Assembly: GCA_029624735.1 (NCBI GenBank) | Contig: JARSSM010000013.1 | Coordinates: forward strand, 40,441 to 104,440 | Direction: 5' to 3' | Length of the DNA stretch: 64,000 nucleotides | Origin: Defluviicoccus sp. | GTDB lineage: Bacteria; Pseudomonadota; Alphaproteobacteria; Rhodospirillales; Defluviicoccaceae | Part shown: positions 7,456 to 15,947 of the stretch, piece by piece | Position numbering within the stretch: the stretch's first letter is position 1 | Layout: each line of letters begins with the position of its first letter | The notes under the pieces: model-generated | What the model saw: only the letters and a program-made list of their open reading frames with translations | Databases searched by the model: none | What the model was told of the DNA's origin: nothing | Translations under genes and position numbers: made by a program

Positions 7456-9666
7456 CTAGAGGATGAAGTCCGCCTGGGTCAGCGTGACGAGGCCCTGCAG
7501 CTTGATCTGGAACTCGCTCGCGGTATCGGCGTCGGTGTCGCCGAAGATCACCGTGTAGTCGTTCGCTGTGCCGGCGTTGTCGTACTTCTGGTAGCGCAGA
7601 TCGCCTTCGCCGTTGGTGGTGAATTGCCCCGTCCCGCGCCAGACGAAGGCATTGTTGCCGGCAAGCACGCTGCTGGCATCGATATCCTTCAGGTCGATCT
7701 TGTCGTGGCCCTGCTGGAAGTCGGTGATGATGTCGCAGGTGGTGAGGCTGTTGCCGGTCTCACTCGCCGCGCCATAGCGGAAGATGTCGTCGCCGCTGCT
7801 GCCGGACAAAAGTTCCTTTCCGGCGCCACCCGTGAGCGTATCGATGCCTTTACCGCCGATCAGCGTGTCGTTGCCGTTACCGCCGTCCATCTGGTCGCCT
7901 GCGCCGTCGTCCACCCAGCCTAAGGGCGAGGCAACCGAGGCTGGTGCGAAGGCGTAGATCTTGTCGTTGCCGTCATCGCCATAGAGCGCATCCAAGCCCG
8001 TACCGCCGGCGATCCAGTCGTTATCGGCACCACCGCGGCAGATGTCATTACCCTCGGCGCCGATGATCTCATCCGCGCCACGGCCGCCGTCGATCGAATC
8101 GCCGCCGCCCTGGCCGTAGAGCCTGTCGTTGCCGTCCTCGCCGAGGAGCGTGTCATTGCCGCCGCCGCCCCACACCGAGTCGTTGCCAGCGCCGGCAAGG
8201 ATACTGTCAGCAAACTTGACCGGATCGGTATCGGGCAGATCCGGATCATAGGGCGCCCCGACGCCATCGCCGCGGATCTCGTCGTTGCCGCCCTCACCCA
8301 AGATGGTGTCGCTCCCCGCCCAGCCGCGAATGCGGTCGGCACCGCCGGTGCCGTCGATCGAGTCGCTACCGGCGAAAGCGGCCTTGAACTGGCTGCGGTT
8401 GGTATTGTCGGTGATGTCATGGAAGATTGTGGTCGGCGGAGTGGCAAGCGTGACGACGAAGATGTCGGGCGCGCCGTTGGTATCGCCCGCGACGAAGTTG
8501 GAGGCGTCGCTTCTGAACGCCACTTTCGTCCCGTCCGGCGAGAAGACTGGCTCGTAGCTTGAGCCATTCCCCTGGACGCCCATGGCATCGGTGGAAATGC
8601 GCTCAATCGCGCTGGTGGCCAAGACCTTGACGAAGATGTCGGCACGGTTATTGGTGTCGCCAGCAACGAGGTTGGAGGCGTCGCTTCTGAACGCTACCTT
8701 CGTCCCATCCGGTGAGAAGACGAGGTCGCCGCTGCCGCCATTCGCTTGCGCGCCCGCGGCATCGGTGGAGATGCGCGCGATCGCTCCGGTAGCCAAAGTC
8801 TTGATGAAAATGTCAGGCGAGCCGTTGGTATCGCCAGGGACGAGGTTGGAGGCGTCGCTCCGGAATGCCATCTTCGTGCCGTCTGGCGAGAAGATCGGAT
8901 CGTAGCTGCCGCCATTGCCTTGCGTGCCGTTGGCGGCAGTGGAGACCAAGTTAATCGCGCCAGTGGCCAAGGTCTTGACGAAGATGTCAGAATTTTCGTT
9001 GGTATCGCCGGGGACGAGGTTGGAGGCGTCGCTCCGGAACGCCACCTTGGTCCCGTCCGGCGAGAAGGCCGGTTCGTCGCTGAATCCATTCCCGTGCTCG
9101 CCCGCGGCGTTGGTGGAGACGAAGCTGACCGTTTCGTTGGTGAGATCCTTGACGAAGATGCTGCCGGTGAAGTTGGTATCTCCGGGTACGACGTTGGAGG
9201 CGTAGCTCGCGAACGCTAGCTTCGTCCCGTCCGGCGAGAACTTCGGATCGTAGCTGGTGTCGTTCCAACGCGTGCCGGCAGCGTCGGTGGAGATGCACTT
9301 GATCGCGCCCGTCTCAAGCGTCTTGACGAAGATGTCGGAAGAGCCGTTCGTATCGCCGGCGACCAGGTTGGAGGCGCTGCTGTAGAACGCCACCTTGGTT
9401 CCATCCGGCGAGAAGTCCGGCTCGTAGCTGCCGTCATTCCCCTGCACGCCCGCCGCGTCGGTGGAGACGAGCTTAATCGCGCCGGTGGTCAAGTCCTTGA
9501 CGAAGATGTCGGAAGAGCCGTTCGTATCGCCGGCGACCAGGTTGGAGGCGTAGCTCCACAACAGCAATTTGGTCCCGTCCGGCGAGAAGACCGGAAAGAG
9601 GCTCTCGTCGTTCCCTTGCGTGCCGTCGGCGGCAGTTGACGCACGGATAATGCTGGTGATCGGCAT
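7456..9666 (-). CDS. Secreted seven-bladed TolB-like propeller fused to RTX calcium-binding repeats
   Basis: 736 residues. Residues about 25-415 are seven near-identical ~58-residue repeats (FSPDGTK..AFRSDASNLV.GDTN...DIFVK.LATGAI) of the WD40-like/TolB propeller kind. The last repeat stops early and the first residues (RASTAADGTQGNDESL) match its missing end, as in a velcro-closed seven-bladed propeller. Residues about 430-610 hold glycine/aspartate nonapeptides (GGxGxDxLxG) that bind Ca2+. The C-terminal 120 residues (DIITDFQQGHDKIDL ... LTQADFIL) resemble the serralysin C-domain, where type I secretion signals reside. There is no N-terminal signal peptide, which fits type I export. No ABC exporter is encoded nearby. 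Surface or extracellular function, partner unknown. Confidence 0.85.
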   Translation of the reverse strand: MPITSIIRASTAADGTQGNDESLFPVFSPDGTKLLLWSYASNLVAGDTNGSSDIFVKDLTTGAIKLVSTDAAGVQGNDGSYEPDFSPDGTKVAFYSSASNLVAGDTNGSSDIFVKTLETGAIKCISTDAAGTRWNDTSYDPKFSPDGTKLAFASYASNVVPGDTNFTGSIFVKDLTNETVSFVSTNAAGEHGNGFSDEPAFSPDGTKVAFRSDASNLVPGDTNENSDIFVKTLATGAINLVSTAANGTQGNGGSYDPIFSPDGTKMAFRSDASNLVPGDTNGSPDIFIKTLATGAIARISTDAAGAQANGGSGDLVFSPDGTKVAFRSDASNLVAGDTNNRADIFVKVLATSAIERISTDAMGVQGNGSSYEPVFSPDGTKVAFRSDASNFVAGDTNGAPDIFVVTLATPPTTIFHDITDNTNRSQFKAAFAGSDSIDGTGGADRIRGWAGSDTILGEGGNDEIRGDGVGAPYDPDLPDTDPVKFADSILAGAGNDSVWGGGGNDTLLGEDGNDRLYGQGGGDSIDGGRGADEIIGAEGNDICRGGADNDWIAGGTGLDALYGDDGNDKIYAFAPASVASPLGWVDDGAGDQMDGGNGNDTLIGGKGIDTLTGGAGKELLSGSSGDDIFRYGAASETGNSLTTCDIITDFQQGHDKIDLKDIDASSVLAGNNAFVWRGTGQFTTNGEGDLRYQKYDNAGTANDYTVIFGDTDADTASEFQIKLQGLVTLTQADFIL

Positions 9667-9898
9667 AGCGCCCCCCCTCAGGTCCCGAAAGCGGCCGGCT
9701 GTCGGGGAGGGCGCACCTCAGCGGGGCCAGCCGTACGAAAGCCCAGCCTTGCTTGCCAGCTTCCGCGCGGTCGTAACCACCGTTAGACGGTGGCACCTCC
9801 CGGCACCCACCAATTTTCAATCACATCACTCATGAGCCTATCACGCAGGTGCACAATGACAAGCGCTTTCCTTGCATATCGTCAATGAGAATTAAACT

Positions 9899-10065
9899 AT
9901 TGCGCCGCGTTCTTCAGGCTGCGTGGAGGGTGCTTTCGCTGGCGATGAGCCGGCGCAACTCGGGGATGCATGAACCGCAGTTGGTGCCGGCCTGCGGCGC
10001 GGCACCGATGGTCTCTACCGAATGACAGCCGTCGGCAACAATCGCTTCTGTGATCCGATTGCGCC
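9899..10065 (-). pseudogene. nasA 3'-end fragment (BFD-like [2Fe-2S] domain), copy 1
   Basis: These 167 bases align without gaps to 18591-18757, the end of nasA, with about 10 mismatches by hand count (roughly 94% identity). On the minus strand it reads RNRITEAIVADGCHSVET, then a stretch with NCGSCIPELRRLIAS, then a stop at 9914-9916, as in nasA. The frame meets a stop codon shortly upstream (10086-10088) and there is no start or upstream nasA sequence, so it is a detached fragment. Matching stretches also occur at 15571-15655 and 13144-13192. Confidence 0.8.
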
Positions 10066-10273
10066 TGCCGCGGCCACAGGACACCCGCTCAGATCAGGAC
10101 CGACCATCAGCCGATCACGGCACTGGCCGCATAAGCGATGCAGCTTGTCTCCCAATCGTGGCACGGTTGATAGCTCGGAAATGGAAGCTTCGGCGAAGCG
10201 GTCGGACATGGCATGGGGCTTGCTTTGCCGCTACTCCCAGCGGCGGCGACAGCCCTCACCTCGGAGAATTGCC

Positions 10274-11179
10274 ATGGCCAACGTTACCTTCCACTCGCCG
10301 GTGATGGCGAAGGACATCACCGTTTATGGCGTTGCCGGCGAACGCGGGACCCTGCTCGCGCTCGCCAAGACGCACAAGGTGCCGATCCCGTTCGACTGCG
10401 GTGACGGCGAATGCGGTTCCTGCCTGGTCGAGGTGCAGTACCAGCACAAAGGTGAACCAATGAGCCTCTCGATGCAGGAAAAAGAGAAGGAAGTTCTCCG
10501 TCAGCTCGGCAAGATCACCAAGGAGGAGATCGAGAACGCTGAGGTCCGTGACATGCCATCGCGGCATCGCCTGGCCTGCCAGTACATCATCCGCCACGAG
10601 GACATCCGCGTCTCGTTCGAAGGCGATCAGACGCTGCCGGCGAAGAAGCCGGCGATGAGTGTCTCCGCCCACACATTTTTCGGCGGCGTACAGATGCAGA
10701 ACGTGGAGATGTTCCTCGCCTACTCAATCAAGGTGGAGGAGGAAGCGGCGATCCATTTTGACGAACTCGGCGTGGCGATGGAGGCATGCGGCAACGAGAA
10801 GGTTGCGGCTCTATTTCACCAGCTCGCCAGATATTCCCGGCTGCACTGGGAGGAGGCGAAAGCGCGGGCAGCAGGCAAGGATTTCGAACGCTACCTGCCG
10901 CAGGACCACATGTGGCCCACCTTCGAGACGCCGGAACTCACCAGTCTGTGGGGCGCCGACCCGGCATTGACGAAGCTCGACGCCCTCAAGGCGGCGCTGG
11001 AAGGCGAACGGCGCGGCTTCGAATTTTATCATCACGTTGCCGAGACGGCGAAGGACCCCGAGGTCCGGTCGATGGCGAAGGCGTTCGTCAAGGAGGAATC
11101 CGACCACGTCGCCATCCTCGAACGCTGGATCCAGGGCGAGGAGACGGAGTTGAAGGCCGCCGGGCAAGCGGGGGCTTGA
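10274..11179 (+). CDS. [2Fe-2S] ferredoxin-rubrerythrin/ferritin-like fusion protein
   Basis: 301 residues from the ATG at 10274 (MANVTFHSP). Residues about 1-120 form a plant/chloroplast-type [2Fe-2S] domain with CGDGECGSCLVEVQ and a fourth cysteine in RLACQY. Residues about 150-295 form a four-helix ferritin/rubrerythrin-like domain with helix motifs carrying Glu and His (EEEAAIHFDELG, ALEGERRGFEFYHHVAE, VKEESDHVAILERW), as in di-iron sites of the E..ExxH kind. The link between them is a Lys/Pro-rich stretch near residues 118-135. The fusion suggests electrons pass from the ferredoxin domain to a di-iron centre, for peroxide reduction or iron handling. It is not part of an evident operon. 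An upstream in-frame extension to 10022 lacks family similarity. Confidence 0.85.
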   Translation: MANVTFHSPVMAKDITVYGVAGERGTLLALAKTHKVPIPFDCGDGECGSCLVEVQYQHKGEPMSLSMQEKEKEVLRQLGKITKEEIENAEVRDMPSRHRLACQYIIRHEDIRVSFEGDQTLPAKKPAMSVSAHTFFGGVQMQNVEMFLAYSIKVEEEAAIHFDELGVAMEACGNEKVAALFHQLARYSRLHWEEAKARAAGKDFERYLPQDHMWPTFETPELTSLWGADPALTKLDALKAALEGERRGFEFYHHVAETAKDPEVRSMAKAFVKEESDHVAILERWIQGEETELKAAGQAGA

Positions 11180-11799
11180 CGCTCCCGTCGCCCAGTCGGC
11201 CGCCGAGGCTGAATTCGACGCGGATCGAGCTCCATCGAGCGGCCTGCCTGAACGGGCAAAATTCGACGTAAGAGCAAACCTCGACAGCTATTCATGATCG
11301 CAATTATGCGAGGCTCGGAGTCGGTGAAGCGTGGGTGGTCCGGCAATCGCCTCCGAGACGGCAGCGCCTACAGTCGCCGGCGGCAGCGGGCTACGCATAT
11401 GCTAGCGCAGCGACCCAATCGGCCGATTCACGCCCGAGCAAGGTTGTCGCTGCACAACATATTGAATCGCGTGCACTGGCACAAACAGGATGTACGCTCT
11501 GTTTGTGCCAGTGCACTAGCGAGCCGGGATGCGCGTATACGAGATGTCTTTCGTCGGTGCAGACGCCCACGCTGTCACCCTGGCCCAGATCCGCGCGTCA
11601 GGAGCAGATCGGGGGAGGAGCAGCGGACTAGGCGGCAGGCTGACGGTTGCCGCGCATTAGCCTCGCAAGACCGCGGTGCCATGCGGTAAACCGTGCTTCC
11701 CTTGAGAAGCCGCGGTAAGTCGAGAGCGGACGCCAACGGTGCCAATTCCGAAATCGACGCAACTGGGATAAAGCGGCCTTTGCTCTGCCGCGACAAGCG
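11180..11799. other. Gene-poor stretch containing palindromic repeat copy A
   Basis: About 620 bases with no convincing gene. It holds the palindromic repeat at 11402-11519. The remainder, including the bases between the repeat and 11800, carries only short frames without recognisable motifs or ribosome sites. No terminator with a U-run was found behind the ferredoxin fusion gene. Confidence 0.5.
11402..11519 (+). repeat. ~120-bp CTAG-bounded two-hairpin repeat, copy A (MITE/REPIN-like)
   Basis: The unit starts CTAGCGCAGCGAC and ends GTGCACTAG. Its left half is a hairpin with 8-bp arms GCAGCGAC/GTCGCTGC. Its right half is a hairpin with perfect 18-bp arms starting GTGCACTGGCACAAACAG and a 10-base loop. 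Two further copies occur at 15948-16068 (inverted) and 42656-42776. There is no open frame inside. Size, palindromic ends and dispersal fit a small non-autonomous mobile or REPIN-type element. Confidence 0.75.
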
Positions 11800-12210
11800 T
11801 CACTCCAGCCGCCACGTGGACTTCACACCATCGACCTTGACGATCCCGGTGCCATCATCGCCGCTCGCAACCACGAGTTCCCCGCGTTGGGGCCAATCCA
11901 CTAGGATGGATTTAGGGAGGATAGGGTTGCATTTGAACCGAGAGGTTCCATAATCCATCAGGCGTGATGCTACATGATCGTTGGTCGACGAGGCGAGCTT
12001 TCGTAACCAATGCTCTCTTCGTAATTTTGTCGTCGATGGGTGATCGAAGTAGTACACATCGGAACGTACTGCGAGCCTGTAGCGGCATCCTTTGACGTCG
12101 GAGTGTTGTTGATCATCTGCGACGCGGTCAGCGGAGCGCAAACGCAAAGAGTTAATTAATCTCCAGGGTAAATGCACCAAGAGTGATAGGGGGCGGTTTG
12201 AGAGATGCAA
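11800..12210 (-). CDS. Hypothetical protein, doubtful
   Basis: 136 codons on the minus strand in a stretch clearly less GC-rich than its neighbours. The C-terminal half reads like protein (DVYYFDHPSTTKLRREHW, LVVASGDDGTGIVKVDG), but no domain is recognised. Its first codons overlap the start of the divergent acetyltransferase by 6 bases, which is awkward for two genes, and there is no alternative ATG until residue 84. It may be a remnant carried in with the acetyltransferase on transferred DNA. No membrane segment or signal peptide is evident. Confidence 0.3.
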   Translation of the reverse strand: MHLSNRPLSLLVHLPWRLINSLRLRSADRVADDQQHSDVKGCRYRLAVRSDVYYFDHPSTTKLRREHWLRKLASSTNDHVASRLMDYGTSRFKCNPILPKSILVDWPQRGELVVASGDDGTGIVKVDGVKSTWRLE

Positions 12211-12699
12211 GACCAGAATATCCGTGTCATCCAGGCCGATCTTTCAAACGCCCTTCATCAGACAGCGATCGTTGAGATGATAGACGTCTTTTCTAAAGAC
12301 CAGTTGGGCCGGGGGCAGGAGCTTGCTGCAGACGTCCGAAACCGCTTGGTCGCGGGCTTGCGAGCGCATCCGACGACTTTGGTGCTGCTTGCCTATGTCG
12401 GAAACATCATTGCGGGTGTCGCGATCTGTTTCGGCGGCTTTTCGACGTTTTCCGCCAAACCTCTGCTGAATATTCATGATCTGATTGTGGAACCAGATTA
12501 TCGGGGACGTGGCGTGGGTAAGGCTCTTCTGGCCGCGGCGGAAGACCATGCGAGACAACGGGGCTGCTGCAAATTGACACTTGAAGTTTTAGACAATAAC
12601 GCGGTTGCGCTCTCCGCTTATACGGCTGCTGGTTATGTTCGATTTGCGCTGCGAGACGGAGGCGGAGAAATGGTATTCTTATCGAAAACGATAGAGTGA
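12205..12699 (+). CDS. GNAT family N-acetyltransferase
   Basis: 164 residues, a single acetyl-CoA-dependent GNAT domain. Motif A is present as LLNIHDLIVEPDYRGRGVGKALL (R/Q-x-x-G-x-G/A signature near residue 98-106), followed by AAAEDHARQRGC and the C-terminal beta strand/helix LEVLDNNAVALSAYTAAGYV. It transfers an acetyl group to a small-molecule or peptide amine; the substrate is unknown. The ATG at 12205 has TTGAGAG just upstream. The gene and its 5' flank are lower in GC than the surrounding DNA and lie between repeat copy A and an IS remnant, suggesting acquisition. Single-gene unit. Confidence 0.85.
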   Translation: MQDQNIRVIQADLSNALHQTAIVEMIDVFSKDQLGRGQELAADVRNRLVAGLRAHPTTLVLLAYVGNIIAGVAICFGGFSTFSAKPLLNIHDLIVEPDYRGRGVGKALLAAAEDHARQRGCCKLTLEVLDNNAVALSAYTAAGYVRFALRDGGGEMVFLSKTIE

Positions 12700-12798
12700 A
12701 TGCTGGCGTATCGAGCCACTGACCGTGGTCCGAGCCCCTTTGTTCATCCAGTCGGAAGTAGAGGCAGTTCGCTATTTGAGCCGATCAGGCTCTGTGAT

Positions 12799-12852
12799 GC
12801 AACGGGACGGGGCGCGGAGCCTCGAGATAGCTCAGGCGCGCCGTCCCGTTGC
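12799..12852. repeat. Perfect 12-bp inverted repeat beside IS remnant
   Basis: GCAACGGGACGG (12799-12810) and CCGTCCCGTTGC (12841-12852) are exact inverted repeats separated by 30 bases. The right arm overlaps the last readable codons of the IS3-type transposase remnant. It could be a transcription terminator-like hairpin or a decayed IS end. No U-run follows. Confidence 0.5.
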
Positions 12853-13082
12853 TTTGCGGGCCCGCTGAGCATGGCGTCGATCGCCGGCGGTACATTGCCG
12901 ATGGCGCTGTGCGGCCGGATACGGTTGTGATCGTCTTTCCATTCGGCCAGAGCTTGGCGGGCGTGGGCCAGTTACGCGAACAAGGTCTCGTTCAGCAGCT
13001 CGTCGCGCAGGTGGGCATTGACGCTCTCTATAAGGGCATTCGGCGTCGGCTTGCCCGGGGCGGGGTAGTGCCACTCCACGCG
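12838..13082 (-). pseudogene. IS3-family transposase fragment (IS407-type OrfB C-terminal part) with internal stop
   Basis: Read on the minus strand the sequence gives [20 protein letters not shown], then [13 protein letters not shown], a TAA stop near 12974, then LAHARQALAEWKDD and NRIRPHSAIGNVPPAIDAML. This is the C-terminal third of an IS3-family OrfB integrase including the DDE glutamate (NALIES). The N-terminal region with both aspartates, OrfA and both IS ends are absent, and the stop breaks the frame, so it is inactive. It sits between the acetyltransferase and a nasA-like fragment. Confidence 0.8.
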
Positions 13083-13143
13083 CGCTTTCCGACTAGCGCA
13101 GGATCGCCATGCCGGTGACAGCCTCGCGGCGCACGGCCATCGA

Positions 13144-13192
13144 TGTCCGGCTGGATCGAAATCGGGTCGGCCGCGCCGTGCACCAGCGCGCG
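13144..13192 (-). pseudogene. nasA fragment (molybdopterin dinucleotide-binding region)
   Basis: These 49 bases match 19202-19250 inside nasA with about four or five differences. Both read [14 protein letters not shown] on the minus strand. In nasA this segment lies about 450 bases upstream of the BFD-like end, but here it is 3 kb from the nearest BFD fragment, so it is a displaced remnant. No usable frame continues on either side. Confidence 0.6.
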
Positions 13193-13276
13193 ACAGAACA
13201 ACGGCATCGACAAAATGTCAGCCGCCGCGGGAATACTGCGCCCGCGGCGGCGGTAGAGTTGGGTGAATAAAAGAGC

Positions 13277-14656
13277 TTACTGACCGACGGTGTATTCAAT
13301 CCGCCGGTTCTGGTACCTTTCCTCGGCGGTTTCGTTGCTGGCTTTCGGCATGGTGCTGCCATAGCCCTTCGCCGTCATCATCGACGGAGCGACGCCCTCC
13401 TCGATGAGCACTATCCGAACGGCCTCAGCCCGCGCCTGCGACAGTTGCATGTTGGCGGCGGCATCGCCGGTGCTGTCGGTGTGGCCGCCGATTTCGATGA
13501 CGGTATTGGGCGGCAGTTGCTTCATCACCGACGCCGCTTCTTTCAGCAGCGCGCGGTTGTAGCTCGGGACCTCGGCCTTGCCGGTCGCAAAGTTGATGAC
13601 GGTGGCATTGAGGGCACCGATGACGTCCTGGGCGCCGAAGCCGGTCTTGAGGCCGCGGATCTGCGCCAGCGCCTTGGTGTTAGCGTCCTCTTCCAGCGCG
13701 GCCAGGGAGAAGCCGGAACCGAAGACTCCCTTCAGCGCCTCAAGAACGCGATCGCGATCGACGTCGGGAATCAGGCCGCCGACGTTGACCGAAGACCCAC
13801 CGAACAGAGCGCTAAGGCCGGGGATCTTGAAATTTTCGATCGCCGCCTTGAGTTTCTCGAGCCAGGTCGCGGCCTCGGCATTGGGATCGACTTTGATCTC
13901 CCCGAAAACGTTACCAGCGCCGAACACGCCCTTCAGGGTATCGATGATCGACGTGCGGCTCGCTTCATCCTTCACGACGCCCGAATAGGTGACGTAGTTG
14001 TCGCCGTGGTAGTTCACGCCCAGTCGCGGCTGCACCTTCATTGCCGGCTGCACGGCGGGGGCCGGCGTCGTCGGCTGCACGACAGCCGGTGCGGGCGCCT
14101 GGACGGCCACCTTCTCCTCCTTCCCCGACAACAGCGACCAGAGGAGGCCACCGATGATAAGCAGTGGGATCAGCCACAACAGCCACTTCGGGAACCCGCC
14201 GCCTGCGGCTGGCGGCGGCGGCGCAGCGGCCCGGCGAACGGGTTCGGCAGCCGGCGCTCGCAAGGTCGAGTCGATAAAGCCTTGCCAGGCCGGCGGAACC
14301 GAGGTCGGGACCCTGCCATCGGGAGTGAGCATGCCGATCAGCTTCGGAACGACGAATCCCAAGGCCGGCGTCACAGCGCTCGACCCGAGGCCGAGCTTGC
14401 TCATCAGGCCTTCGAGCCAACTCTTGCCGAAGACCGCCTCGACTTGCTGCGCCGGCATCGGTTGAGGGTCCTTGCTTCCCACCACACTGGAAAGCAAACC
14501 TTCGAGCCCTGCAGCCTTGAAGCGATCAAAGAACCCGCTGAGGCCGCCGCGGTCGGAGGTCATGAATTGCAGCACCTGAGCAACAAGCGGACCCGCTTTG
14601 TTCCCGAGACCGAACTTACTCGCAATCTCATTGATCAAGGTATCGAATATCGCCAC
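13277..14656 (-). CDS. OmpA-family protein with N-terminal YidB (DUF937), one TM helix and BON domains
   Basis: 459 residues. Residues 1-115 resemble YidB/DUF937 (IFDTLINEIASKFGLGNKAGPLVAQVL, LGFVVPKLIGMLTP). An Ala/Pro-rich linker leads to one membrane helix (WLLWLIPLLIIGGLLWSLL, near 156-174). Residues about 210-330 hold two BON-like repeats (NYVTYSGVVKDEASRTSIIDTLKGVFG; RVLEALKGVFG). The C-terminus is an OmpA peptidoglycan-binding domain (VIEIGGHTDSTGDAAANMQLSQ, YQNRRIEYTV). The protein likely anchors in the inner membrane and reaches peptidoglycan from the periplasm. It follows a 163-residue hypothetical gene by 101 bases on the same strand, probably one operon. Function: envelope integrity or stress, by family. 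Confidence 0.85.
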   Translation of the reverse strand: MAIFDTLINEIASKFGLGNKAGPLVAQVLQFMTSDRGGLSGFFDRFKAAGLEGLLSSVVGSKDPQPMPAQQVEAVFGKSWLEGLMSKLGLGSSAVTPALGFVVPKLIGMLTPDGRVPTSVPPAWQGFIDSTLRAPAAEPVRRAAAPPPPAAGGGFPKWLLWLIPLLIIGGLLWSLLSGKEEKVAVQAPAPAVVQPTTPAPAVQPAMKVQPRLGVNYHGDNYVTYSGVVKDEASRTSIIDTLKGVFGAGNVFGEIKVDPNAEAATWLEKLKAAIENFKIPGLSALFGGSSVNVGGLIPDVDRDRVLEALKGVFGSGFSLAALEEDANTKALAQIRGLKTGFGAQDVIGALNATVINFATGKAEVPSYNRALLKEAASVMKQLPPNTVIEIGGHTDSTGDAAANMQLSQARAEAVRIVLIEEGVAPSMMTAKGYGSTMPKASNETAEERYQNRRIEYTVGQ

Positions 14657-14757
14657 GATGATGTCCTCCCTCCGAGAGAGCTAAGCCCCAAATGGGCGGA
14701 TGTTTCCCTGAGCGCCCCGGTTAGTCCCGCAAGGCGCGAAGCGCCCGTCGCACGACC

Positions 14758-15249
14758 TTAGGCCAATGCCGCCTTGATGCTGTCGATGGCCGCGACCTCT
14801 TCCGGGCTCACTTGCGTTCCCCCAAAACCGAGAAAGCCGCCCTCGTACGCCGCCTTGGAGACGTTATCGGCGATCGAAAGCACCCATGTTCGGAAGGCTA
14901 CGGCCTCCTCTGGCGTTGCTTTCCTGGCCAAGACTTCGGAGGCCGCCCTGCACTTCTCGGACACGGCCGCCTTGAACTTTTCGATTCCGAGTCCCTGGTA
15001 GGGATTGTCGGTGAATGTTTCCGCCGTCGACTTCTCGCCGCCCTTCAGGCGCGCGTTGACGATAGCTTGGATCAACTCGACGTTTGGAAACTCTTTGCCG
15101 CCTTCGAGAGTACTCCTGGTGAGGGAGATCGCCTCCTTCATCGTGCCGAGACCGCTCTTTGCCGACATCATGACGGCAAGGCCCGCAAGGGTGGGCACGT
15201 CCAGTAACAGCTGCCATTCTTCGGCGTTGTATTCGCTCTTGGTGGTCAC
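14758..15249 (-). CDS. Hypothetical protein upstream of the YidB/OmpA gene
   Basis: 163 residues, soluble and helical, with no signal peptide or membrane segment. Visible features are the N-terminal YNAEEWQLLLDVPTLAGLAVMMSAKSGLGTMKEA and the C-terminal YEGGFLGFGGTQVSPEEVAAIDSIKAAL, a pattern of repeated four-turn helices ending in a glycine-rich turn. I do not recognise the family with certainty. It precedes the YidB/BON/OmpA gene on the same strand with a 101-base gap, so a shared role at the envelope is possible. Codon use is like its neighbours, and it reads as a genuine gene. Confidence 0.75.
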   Translation of the reverse strand: MTTKSEYNAEEWQLLLDVPTLAGLAVMMSAKSGLGTMKEAISLTRSTLEGGKEFPNVELIQAIVNARLKGGEKSTAETFTDNPYQGLGIEKFKAAVSEKCRAASEVLARKATPEEAVAFRTWVLSIADNVSKAAYEGGFLGFGGTQVSPEEVAAIDSIKAALA

Positions 15250-15570
15250 TGTCCCTTCTCCTTATCTGGAATTGGACCGGCTCCAGTGCGAAATCACGCC
15301 CAATCAGGGAATCCTATCTTACATTGAACGTCAAGAAATTTCGCCTCGGTCTCCTTCTTTGTCCACAAAAGAACCGCCTGACATCATTTTGCCATCATAT
15401 TGTCCCAAACTCATCATGCCCGTCCTGTGCAGGATTCGATGAAGGCGAAGAGCGGGCTCAATACCTGGGTTGACCAAGCGTCAACTGCTCCGGAAGAGCC
15501 GAGGCACGGCGTGGTCTTTGTTTTTGAGACCGCGGATCTGATGACCCCGCCACGAAGTCGATCGAACGCT

Positions 15571-15655
15571 ATTGCGCCGCGCTCTTCGGGCCGCGCAGCG
15601 GGCGCATGCGCTGGAGATAAACCGACGCAACTCGGGGATGCATGAGGCGCAGTTG
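15571..15655 (-). pseudogene. nasA 3'-end fragment (BFD-like), copy 2, diverged
   Basis: The 85 bases align without gaps to the end of nasA (from 18591) and to fragment 9899-10065, starting at the same ATTGCGCCGCG boundary. The minus strand reads NCASCIPELRRFISS, compared with NCGSCIPELRRLIAS in nasA. The stop codon position is changed, so the frame runs on. It shares TATTGCGCCGCG.TCTTC with copy 1 rather than with nasA, so copies 1 and 2 probably share an origin. Confidence 0.65.
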
Positions 15656-15947
15656 AGAAGCGGTCTGAGAATCCGAGGCCACTTCTGATCTCCGGCTGCA
15701 GCAGCAAAGGGGAAGGCCGCTCCCACCCAGAACTGGCGCGAAGCGAACCTCGAGAATTTTGCACATGACCAAACCGTCTAAAATCATGCCCGCTTGATCG
15801 CGTCGCCTGCTGGCCATTCTAGGCGAACTGCCAAGAGCGATGAACAGAAACCGACGGGGGTTTTGCTCGCGGCGGAATCCTGATATAATAATTCCGCAAA
15901 ATAGAAAGGCCGTCCTGGTCTCGATCTGTCGGGTCGGCGATAAGAAT

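Noticed and set aside
7456..9666. DNA repeat array at 8400-9650
   Set aside because: The periodicity (~174 bases) is the coding sequence of seven propeller blades, not a separate repeat element.
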